Origin: Bryopsis sp. KO-2023
Taxonomy: Eukaryota; Chlorophyta; Ulvophyceae; Bryopsidales; Bryopsidaceae
Length of the DNA: 64,000 nucleotides
Assembly: GCA_030272585.1 (NCBI GenBank)
Contig: BSYQ01000007.1
Coordinates: forward strand, 438,001 to 502,000
Direction of reading: 5' to 3'
The notes beneath the pieces were generated by a model. It made no database searches. It was not told the origin of the DNA and worked only from the letters and a program-made list of their open reading frames with translations. Shown piece by piece: positions 9,546 through 17,735 of the stretch; position 1 is the stretch's first letter; each line of letters opens with the position of its first letter. A program made the translations under genes and the position numbers.

Positions 9546-9785
9546 CCTGCTTGTTATTATTTTGTTGTTATTAGGATCCGTTCTTTTGTTGTTGGTTGAA
9601 ATAGGTTGCAGGTTGTTGGATTAGTGGATGTTGTTGTATTGTGAGTGTTTGATTGTTTGATTGATTGTATTGTAAGTTATTATTGTGATTGTATTTGTGA
9701 ATAATTATTATTTTAATTATTGTTTGATTGCGATTTACTGAAGATCATGTTGTTGGTTCTGTTGGTTTCAAAGATCAGATCATCT

Positions 9786-10058
9786 TCATTTTTTGTGTTT
9801 GTTCGCTGGGAGGCTGATGAAGTCTGGTAGTGTGAACTGTTTAGCATACTCACCAGTATTCTGTTGGTTGTTCTTGTCCGTGCGTGTTATTCGTTCTAGT
9901 GACAGTGGGGCCATGCGCGAGCATGGTTTAGTGATTTTATTAATACAGACAGTTGTGGGCGAGGATATTTTGTCTTGTGAGAATGTCAAGTTTGCTGTTT
10001 TGGGTTTCCCAGGCTGTACCTTTTGCGAAACCTGATTTCCAATGGGTTTTTAATGTGT
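9786..10058 (-). CDS. Possible small ORF or exon
   Basis: Open minus-strand frame of about 90 codons; the first ATG is at 9989 (MTFSQDKISSPTTVCINK), ending LPANKHKK. Composition is more protein-like than its neighbours, but there is no ATG near the 5' limit of the frame and no recognised domain. It may be an exon of an unrecognised gene. The stretch 9546-9785 is AT-rich with no gene visible. Confidence 0.22.
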
Positions 10059-10249
10059 CCAACGGTATAGTGTTGTGTTGTTGTTGATTTGGGTTGCTTT
10101 GGTTGAATCCTGTTCGAATACAACTCCCACGCTGCGTGTCGAACGAGCGAAGGAAAGAGTTTTCAGGTATTTGTAAATAGTTGTTTTTATTACAATCGTA
10201 TAGAGTTCCTTCACACTGAATTATCCGCCGCTGTTTTTTTTGTTGCGAT

Positions 10250-10860
10250 CAAACCCAACCCAACCCAACCCAACGCAACCCAACCCAACCCGAAACCAAA
10301 CCAAACGAAACCAAACCAAACGAAACCAAATGAAACGAAACCAAATGAAACCAAATGAAACGAAACCAAACCGAACCAAACCAAACCAAACCAAATCAAA
10401 CCAAACCAAACCAAACCGAACCAAACCAAACCAAACCAAACCAAACCAAACCAAACCAAACCAAACCAAACCAAAGGAAACGAAACGAAACCAAATGAAA
10501 CGAAACCAAACGAAACCAAACGAAACCAAACGAAACGAAACCGAACCAAACCAAACCAAACCAAACCAAACCAAACCAAACCAAACCAAACCAAACCAAA
10601 CCAAACCAAACCAAACCAAACCAAACCAAACCAAACCAAACCAAACCAAACCAAACCAAACCAAACCAAACCAAACCAAACCAAACCAAACCAAACCAAA
10701 CCAAACCAAACCAAACCAAACCAAACCAAACCAAACCAAACCAAACCAAACCAAACCAAACCAAACCAAACCAAACCAAACCAAACCAAACCAAACCAAA
10801 CCAAACCAAACCAAACCAAACCAAACCAAACCAAAACCACCCCCCCCCCCCCCCCCCCCA
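10250..10860. repeat. (CCAAA)n pentanucleotide satellite with poly-C/poly-A end
   Basis: About 580 bp of a five-base repeat. It begins as CCCAA units (10252-10290), passes through mixed CCAAA/CGAAA/TGAAA variants to about 10545, and is then almost pure CCAAA to about 10832. A run of about 19 C and then A-rich sequence follows. A 5-bp unit has no stop in several frames, so long artificial ORFs (repeating WFGLV or KPNQT) cross it; they are not genes. The gradient from degenerate to pure units suggests growth at the 10.8-kb side. Confidence 0.95.
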
Positions 10861-10880
10861 AAAAAAACAAAAAAAAACAT

Positions 10881-11330
10881 CTAAGTCGATTCAGGGAAAG
10901 AAAACGCAAGGTCTTCGCCATCCAACTCGTAGATGTCGTCCGTTTCTTTTTTCAGGAAAACACTAGTTCGTTCATGGAGCTCATGAATTTGTGCCACCAG
11001 TCCCTCTTCTTCGATGTCTATGACCTTTTGTGTAGTAGTCGCGGTACCGTCTTGCAGTGCCGACGCCATGCGTTGCGCTCGTTCCAAAGTGTCGTGACGA
11101 TAAGGCGTCTGTACTCCGCTGATGGCCGCCATCCGCTTTGCTTGTATGACGAAGGCCGCCATGGGTTGTTTCCTCTTCCTCTTTTTCTCTTCGTCGCGTA
11201 CGGTACCGGCTATCTGTCGCAAACTGGCTTCCAGCTGATCGACACGTTCTTGCAGGCGTGTAGCATGCGTTTCCAAGTTCTTCACCCTGATACGCATTGA
11301 CTTTTCGTCGTGAAGGGTAATGCTGGACAT
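10881..11330 (-). CDS. Uncharacterised coiled-coil protein (149 aa)
   Basis: Complete ORF from MSSITLHDEKSMRIRVKN to FSFPEST. Residues about 10-50 form a heptad-like coiled coil (VKNLETHATRLQERVDQLEA), followed by a basic patch EEKKRKRKQP. A second helical region (LVAQIHELHERTSVFLKKE) precedes an acidic C-terminus. Its stop lies only about 20 bp from the poly-C/poly-A end of the CCAAA satellite. It resembles the proteins of the divergent pairs in style (coiled coil plus basic patch) but shares no clear sequence with them. No family recognised. Confidence 0.55.
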   Translation of the reverse strand: MSSITLHDEKSMRIRVKNLETHATRLQERVDQLEASLRQIAGTVRDEEKKRKRKQPMAAFVIQAKRMAAISGVQTPYRHDTLERAQRMASALQDGTATTTQKVIDIEEEGLVAQIHELHERTSVFLKKETDDIYELDGEDLAFSFPEST

Positions 11331-11474
11331 GTTGCTTGTTGCAGGTTGGAGGTTCGTTTAAACAAAGTCAGAATGGTGTTTTTTTTGGACGTGTATTTGT
11401 TTTTGTGCCGTGGCGCTCTGTGATGGGAGTGTTTTGACTCACGATAGAGTCGATTGGACAGTTTGTGACCCGGA

Positions 11475-13570
11475 CTGTTTGTAGAAATGTGGTTCTCAGC
11501 GGCTGAGTTGAAGCAGCTGAGCAACCAGGTTTTGGCGGCTCAGTTGAAACGGCTGGGAAAACAGGTTTTTGGGAGGATGTGCTGCCGCTTGGTCTCAGCC
11601 GCTGCAACGGTTTTTTTTTTTTCATGTTGGCATGTGGTGACGTGATTTGATTGCTCACGGCGGCTGAGTTGAAGCGGCTGAGCAACCAGGTTGTGGCGGC
11701 TCAGTTGAAGCGGCTGGGTAAACGGGTTGTGGGGAGCATGTGCTTCCGCCTGGTCTCAGCCGCTGCAACGTTGTTTTTTTTTCCTTTTTGGATTGTGGTA
11801 AGGTGATCTGGTGGTTCACGGCGGCTGAGGTGAAGCGGCTGAGCAACCAGGTTGTGGCGGCTCAGTTGATACGGCTGGGTAAACAGTTTTTTTGGAGCGT
11901 TTGGTGCCGCCTGGTCTCAGCCGATGCAACAGATTTTCTTTTGTTTTTCTTTTTGGATTGTGGTAAGGTGATGTGGTGGTTCACGGCGGCTGAGTTGCAG
12001 CGGCTGAGCAACCAGGTTGTGGCGGCTCAGTTCAAGCGGCTGGGTAAACAGGTTTCTTAGAGGATGTGCTGCCGCCTGGTCTCAGCCGCTGGAACAGGGT
12101 TTTTTTTTTCTTCATGTTGGCATGTGGTGACGTGATTTGATGGTTGACGGCAGCTGAGTTGAAGCGGCTGAGCAACCAGGTTGTGGCGGCTGAGTTGAAG
12201 CGGCTGGGTAAACAGGTTTTTGGGAGCATGTGCTGCCGCCTGGTCTCAGCCGCTGCAAACGGGTTTTTTTTTTTCCTTTTGGATTGTGGTAAGGTGATCT
12301 GGTGGTGACGGCGGCTGACTTGAAGCGGCTGAGAAAACTGGTTGTGGCGGTGAGCATCAGCCGCCTCGATTCAACATTTGGTTTACAACACAACGCGTTC
12401 AAGCGGCTGAGTTCAAGCGGCTGAAAAAACTGGTTGTGGCGATGATCACCAGCCGCCTGGATTCAGCCGCCGTCACCATAAAATTTCAACATTTGGTTTA
12501 CAACACAACGCGTTCAAGCGGCTGAGTTCAAGCGGCTGAAAAAACTGGTTGTGGCGATGATCACCAGCCGCCTGGATTCAGCCGCCGTCACCATAAAATT
12601 TCAACATTTGGTTTACAACACAACGCGTTCAAGCGGCTGAGTTCAAGCGGCTGAAAAAACTGGTTGTGGCGCTGATCATCAGCCGCCTGGATTCAGCCGC
12701 CGTCACCATAAAATTTCAACATTTGGTTTACAACACAACGCGTTCAAGCGGCTGAGTTCAAGCGGCTGAAAAAACTGGTTGTGCCGCTGATCACCAGCCG
12801 CCTGGATTCAGCCGCCGTCACCATAAAATTTCAACATTTGGTTTACAACACAACGCGATCAAGTTCAAGCGGCTGGGTAAACGTGTTTCTTAGAGGATGT
12901 GCTGCCGCCTGGTCTCAGCCGCTGCAACAGAGTTTTTTTTTTTCCTTTTGGATTGTGGTAAGGTGATCTGGTGGTTCACGGCAGCTGAGTTGAAGCGGCT
13001 GAGCAACCAGGTTGTGGCGGCTCAGTTGAAGCGGCTGGGAAAACATGTTTTTTGGAGGATTTTCTGCCGCTTGGTCTCAGCCGCTGCAACAGATTTTCTT
13101 TCGGTTTTTTTTTTCTTCATGGATTGTGGTAAGGTGATCTGGTGGTTCACGGTGGTTCACGGCGGCTGAGTTGAAGCGGCTGAGCAACCAGGTTCTGGCG
13201 GCTCAGATGAAGCGGCTGGGAAAACGGGTTTTTTGGAGGATTTTCTGCCGCCTGGTCTCAGCCGCTGCAACGGTGGTTTTTTTTTTTTTCATGGATCATG
13301 GATTGTGGTAAGGTGATCTGGTGGTTTACGGTGGTTCACGGCGGCTGAGTTGAAGCGGCTGAGCAACCAGGTTGTGGCGGCTCAGTTGAAGCGGCTGGGT
13401 AAACGGGTTGTGGGGAGGATGTGCTGCCGCCTGGTCTCAGCCGCTGCAACGGTGGTTTTTTTTTTTCATGTTGGCATGTGGTGACGTGATGATTCACGGC
13501 GGCTGAGTTGAAGCGGCTGAGCAACCAAGTTGTGGCGGCTCAGTTGGAGCGGCTGGGAAAACAGGTTGTG
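11475..13570. repeat. GCGGCT/AGCCGC tandem array, including four exact-period 115-bp units
   Basis: Units of about 160-200 bp carry 'gcggctgagttgaagcggctgagcaaccaggttgtggcggctcagttgaagcggctggg', then 'gtgctgccgcctggtctcagccgctgcaac' and a poly-T run. They repeat from about 11490 to 12340 and from about 12880 to 13565. Between them four 115-bp units start at 12394, 12509, 12624 and 12739 ('cgcgttcaagcggctgag...ttcaacatttggtttacaaca'). GCGGCT and its reverse complement AGCCGC alternate, so many short inverted repeats can form. Open frames through it (AASTQPPQPGCSAAS) are repeat artefacts. It shares its word set with 6340-6930 and 16870-17275. Confidence 0.92.
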
Positions 13571-13628
13571 AATTCATCAAGCAAATGTTTCATTTATTTT
13601 TTAAACAAAAAATGGTTTGTCTACAGAA

Positions 13629-14789
13629 TCACCCCTCGGCCTGTTGCCCGTATGCGTACCACCATTCACCATGATAATCTGTTGGCATTTCATCAAAATC
13701 TGTGGGTTTCCCTGTCGGAATGTTTTTTTTCCTGCCCACTTCCACGTATGCCCTAGCTATCGTCTCACAAACTTCGCGCCCACGAAAATCGTCCCCTGCT
13801 ATCTGACAGACGTGGCAGGGTCTGTCGTCACCACCTGGTGGTCCCTGCATATTTGATGGAATAAAAATCTTTTCGATCCTTGGCCTGCCCCCCCCCTCGG
13901 CCATTCTAAGCGATTTCAAAACCCACCATTTGTCAATACATGATTTTTTATCGCAGACACTATGCTTCGTACAAAATCTGTTCGTAAGCACCTGCCATTT
14001 TTTCTTTTTCTTGCACAAAAAACATGATGACGGGGACTTCTCTACCGGGTACGTGAGCGGCTGCGATCTCGCCGACGAAGCATGCTCACGACTCTGTGGG
14101 ACTCTCGGGCCTTTCACCCTTGTGCCGCGGCGTCTGTTGAGAGGATTCGGCCGTGGCGGCTGGCTGAACCCAGGCAGTGGTAGCGGCGGTGGCGGCTGGA
14201 AGCTGCCTCTTGCGCCAAAGTCCATGGTGGAATCTGTCGCGTCGAACTGCACGGTGGATATTTCCCCCATTGGGCCGATAGCGAGTGTTGCGAGTGGTGG
14301 TGGCGGCTGGCTGATCCCAGGCGGTGGCTGTGGCTGGCTGATCCCAGGTGGCGGCGCTGGCTGGCTGATCGCAGGCGGCAGCGGCGCTGGTGGATGCTTC
14401 CACGTGCTCGGTGCTGACTCCACGCCGACGTTGGAATCTGCCGCAAAGTCCATGGTGGATGATCCCCCCCCTACGTCCACGGTGGGTGCTGCGATTTCTG
14501 TTTCCGCGGTTTCCTCCACCTGTCCGCCGCTGGCGATCTCTGTTTCTGGGATGCCTGTTTTCGCGATGCCTGTTTCCGCAATTTCCTCCACCTCTCTCTC
14601 GGTGGCGATTTCTGTTTCTGCGATTTCTGTTTCTGCGATTTCCTGCGTCTCCGTTGCTTGCGCCGCCACTCCTGTGTGCGCGACGATTGTTCTTATCACC
14701 GCCAGCGCCTCCTGTGCACCCCTGAGCTCCTCGCGCAATGCGCGGTTTTCTTCTTCCAACTCGAGAATTCTTTGGTCGCGGGGATCCAT
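13629..14789 (-). CDS. Uncharacterised coiled-coil, Pro-rich and Cys-rich protein, copy 2 (386 aa)
   Basis: Start at 14787-14789 (MDPRDQRILELEEEN), chosen because it matches the start of the copy at 1-301. In order: an N-terminal coiled coil (about residues 5-40), acidic ETEIAETEIA repeats (about 50-110), a Gly/Pro-rich linker with PPPGISQP repeats (about 140-240), a basic segment, and a C-terminal Cys-rich module (about 265-386). The module contains CFLCKKKKKW, CTKHSVCDKKSC and CHVCQIAGDDF, spacing suggestive of zinc binding, followed by a conserved-looking tail ending YHGEWWYAYG. I do not recognise a named zinc-finger family. The divergent partner starts at 15011. The Pro-rich linker is repeat-expanded. 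Confidence 0.65.
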   Translation of the reverse strand: MDPRDQRILELEEENRALREELRGAQEALAVIRTIVAHTGVAAQATETQEIAETEIAETEIATEREVEEIAETGIAKTGIPETEIASGGQVEETAETEIAAPTVDVGGGSSTMDFAADSNVGVESAPSTWKHPPAPLPPAISQPAPPPGISQPQPPPGISQPPPPLATLAIGPMGEISTVQFDATDSTMDFGARGSFQPPPPLPLPGFSQPPRPNPLNRRRGTRVKGPRVPQSREHASSARSQPLTYPVEKSPSSCFLCKKKKKWQVLTNRFCTKHSVCDKKSCIDKWWVLKSLRMAEGGGRPRIEKIFIPSNMQGPPGGDDRPCHVCQIAGDDFRGREVCETIARAYVEVGRKKNIPTGKPTDFDEMPTDYHGEWWYAYGQQAEG

Positions 14790-15010
14790 GTTCGATACAC
14801 TGAACAATTGTGCTTTCCCCTTAGGTTTATTCGTTTCTTTGTTTGTTTGATGTAATTGATGTGTTCTTTCGTGTAGACGTTGTGTTAGTGGCGTCAAATC
14901 GTGTTGGGACGTTGTGTTGGCGGCGTCAAATCGTTTTGAAACGTTCTTTTTAAAGCGATTTGGTGTTGTCCGATGTGTTTTTCTTGGTGTGAATCAAACT
15001 TCGAGACAGA
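14790..15010. promoter_or_regulatory. Divergent intergenic region of coiled-coil gene pair, copy 2
   Basis: 221 bp between divergent start codons. It contains a short direct repeat ('gttgtgtt(a/g)gtggcgtcaaatcgt', at about 14880 and 14910) and resembles the spacer at 302-544. Promoter function is inferred from position. Confidence 0.4.
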
Positions 15011-15427
15011 ATGGCTCCAAAGAAGTCCACGCAAGCTGAGGAACTGTCGAGTTTGAGGGCGGCGCTTGAACCGATGATGGCTCGAATCACGGGGTACGAA
15101 AAAGATGAAAAGGTCTGGGCGGCAGAGAAGCAAGCGCTGGAAAGTCGCATCGAAGGTTTTAAAAAAGAAAAGATCGAACAGGCTAAGGTCACGGAAGCGC
15201 TAAGGGCTGAAAAGGAGTCGCTGGCGAGAGACGTGTTAGGGATAGTAAAAGTGTCTTACGACGACCTAAGCCGTAGTTTATATAGGTTCCAACCTGAGTC
15301 GGACGCAGCGAAAGGAAAGGAGCCTAAAAATACCAAAAGGAAAGCCGCTGAAGGTGATAGGAGTGAAGGGAAAGAAAAGCGGCCGATGGTCCAGAAAAAA
15401 AGAGCGTTGGATGAAGGGAAAGAATAG
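15011..15427 (+). CDS. Uncharacterised coiled-coil protein, copy 2 (138 aa)
   Basis: Begins MAPKKSTQAEELSSLRAAL and is clearly paralogous to the ORF at 545-1120 over the first 75 residues (KSTQAEEL.SLRAALEP.MARITGYE). The C-terminus keeps only one complete and one partial copy of the basic 20-residue repeat, then stops. The N-terminal half is a predicted coiled coil. The pair conservation (minus MDPRD protein beside plus KSTQAEEL protein) suggests that the two products work together, possibly by coiled-coil contact; that is inference. Confidence 0.6.
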   Translation: MAPKKSTQAEELSSLRAALEPMMARITGYEKDEKVWAAEKQALESRIEGFKKEKIEQAKVTEALRAEKESLARDVLGIVKVSYDDLSRSLYRFQPESDAAKGKEPKNTKRKAAEGDRSEGKEKRPMVQKKRALDEGKE

Positions 15428-15563
15428 CGGGTGGTGTTAGCCGCTTGATGGTTTTGTTTGGTTTTTCGCGTGCGGTATGTATGGGTTGGTTTGGGTTTTT
15501 CGTATGGGCTGTGGGTTTGTTTTGGTTATCGTTGGTACTAATTGTTTTTTTTTTAACATAAGT

Positions 15564-16865
15564 TAAGTGTCTGGTGGTGATACGAATAAAGGCCGTGAAA
15601 AAGCATAAACACAAAGTCTAACATTAACACAATCACGAACTCAAGCACAAACGAATCAAAGCAAACCAAAAATTACATACATAGAAGCTTGAGCGTGTAT
15701 TGCAAGTAGATACAAAAAACAGTCCAAGGAGAAATAACCAAGGATATCATCCCAAAACGAAACCAAAACGCATCCGCGGAGAAAGGCAGGAGGGGGCAGA
15801 AGGACAGGAGGGGGAAGATAAGTGTCTGGTGGTGATACGAATAAAGGCCGTGAAAAAGCATAAACACAAAGTCTAACATTAACACAATCACGAACTCAAG
15901 CACAAACGAATCAAAGCAAACCAAAAATTACATACATAGAAGCTTGAGCGTGTATTGCAAGTAGATACAAAAAACAGTCCAAGGAGAAATAACCAAGGAT
16001 ATCATCCCAAAACGAAACCAAAACGCATCCGCGGAGAAAGGCAGGAGGGGGAAGAAGGACAGGAGGGGGAAGAGTCCAAATCGCGGTGGACCCGATAATG
16101 TACTTTCAATTTGCGACCAATAGAACCCCCAGAAAGCAAAATAAACAGTGAACCAAAAACAGTCATAGGCAAAGGTGCATCAGGTGGACGAGTCGATCAA
16201 CGATAGACAGCAACGAACAAAGGTACTCATAATCTGACCAAAAAAAAAAGCCAAAGCGAAAGAAGTCGAAATATCCTCGACGATAGCTGTCTGCCTTAAT
16301 AAACTCTCTAAAAGTTCCTGGCGAATAGCCGTAGTTTCAAAAAACATACATAGAAGCTTGAGCGTGTATTGCAAGTAGATACAAAAAACAGTCCAAGGAG
16401 AAATAACCAAGGATATCATCCCAAAACGAAACCAAAACGCATCCGCGGAGAAAGGCAGGAGGGGGAAGAAGGACAGGAGGGGGAAGAGTCCAAATCGCAG
16501 ATTTGGAAAAGCGGGGTGGTCTAACAGGAATGGCGCGGTGGACCCGATAATGTACTTTCAATTTGCGACCAATAGAACCCCCAGAAAGCAAAATAAACAG
16601 TGAACCAAAAACAGTCATAGGCAAAGGTGCATCAGGTGGACGAGTCGATCAACGATAGACAGCAACGAACAAAGGTACTCATAATCTGACCAAAAAAAAA
16701 AGCCAAAGCGAAAGAAGTCGAAATATCCTCGACGATAGCTGTCTGCCTTAATAAACTCTCTAAAATTTCCTGGCGAATAGCCGTAGTTTCACTAGAAAAA
16801 GGCGCACAATCGAAATGATCCAACAAACTTTGAATCTGTATTAAACCAGTTTCCGCTTCCAAACG
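15564..16865. repeat. Nested tandem duplications carrying fragments of a minus-strand ORF
   Basis: A 255-bp unit ('taagtgtctggtggtgatac...ggcaggaggggg') is repeated at 15564 and 15819, and part of it recurs near 16345. A second unit of about 240 bp ('cgcggtggacccgataatg...ttaataaactctctaaaa') is present at 16082 and 16534, 452 bp apart. On the minus strand these contain short membrane-like open frames, such as TSFALAFFFGQIMSTFVRCC preceded by RQTAIVEDIS, and WDDILGYFSLDCFLYLL. They look like duplicated pieces of one gene (16632-16862 being the longest) rather than intact genes. The source gene is not in the window. Confidence 0.75.
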
Positions 16866-17275
16866 TTGAGCCTTTTCTTGGGGGCGGTTTGGGCAGTCAG
16901 GGTTTCATGCATCAGCTCAGGCCAGGCGGCTGGTCAGCAGGGTTACAACATGTTTGCTCAGCCGCTTGACCCCAGCCGCCGTCACCATCACAATTCAAGA
17001 AAGGAGCCTACACCGTCTGGGCCTGGTTTTCTTGGGGGCGGTTTGGGCAGTCACGGTTTCACGGGTTGTTATCTGAGCGGCTTTCAAGAGGCGTGGTTGC
17101 CGCGAGTCAGTTTTTCTTGCTTCAGCGGCAGATGGTGTGTCGGCGATTGGTGGTTGTCGGCCGCTGGAATGTCGGCCGCTGGCTGATTTCCGCCAACATC
17201 GGTCAATCATTATTAGTCACGGCATTACAATCACAGCATTATCACAGCATTACAATCACATTCACAGCATTAACA
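16866..17275. repeat. Long direct repeat, copy B
   Basis: Same orientation and nearly the same sequence as 6455-6928: 'catcagctcaggccaggcgg', one AGCCGC unit, 'gagcctacaccgtctggg', to 'ctgatttccgccaacatcgg' and the 'cattacaatcacag' tail. One internal unit is missing compared with copy A. It starts with a second partial copy of 'ttcttgggggcggtttgggcagtca'. Copies A and B bracket the block 6.9-16.9 kb. 17276-17735 contains a poly-C run at 17312 and the 5' flank of the PP4R3 gene. Confidence 0.85.
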
Positions 17276-17735
17276 GCCGGCGACCCCACTTCGATTGACC
17301 ATAATTAGTCCCCCCCCCCCCCCCCTTTTTGTTAGTAACTGTGCTGGTTATTACAAGGTAGAGATTGCCAATTGACGTCGCTTCGTCTTCATTTGATCAA
17401 GATTCGCTCATCACTCTTTCGAAAGTAAAGCACCAACCGACCGAAACCAAAATATTTTTTTGCAGGTGTGGAATCTGTGGGGAAATGATACCACACAGAA
17501 TTGATGAGTAGTTTAATCTCCACTTGTGTTATGGTTGGGACGACTTCCGAATTCGTCGGAGAAAAGAAAAGGAAACACGTGAACCGTGGCTTTTTGGCTT
17601 GCGTGGTACGACTCTCGCGCACCGTTGGCTAGTGAGTTTCTGGGAAAGTGTGCGAACGGGGGAGTGGGCGCTCTTTCCTGCGAGGCGTTCCAGCACGAAT
17701 TGATTCGGAAGCGGGGGGCCTTTGTTGTCTGCGCG

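Noticed and set aside
10211..10921. Long ORFs on both strands through the CCAAA repeat (WFGLV and KPNQT repeats)
   Set aside because: A five-base repeat without stop codons gives open frames automatically; no unique sequence or start context.
11282..13524. Several ORFs of 60-140 codons in the GCGGCT array
   Set aside because: They are translations of the repeat units in various frames, similar only because the DNA repeats.
13930..14850. 306-codon plus-strand ORF opposite the Cys-rich gene
   Set aside because: Antisense shadow of the Gly/Pro-rich minus-strand ORF; the minus frame matches the paralogue at 1-301.
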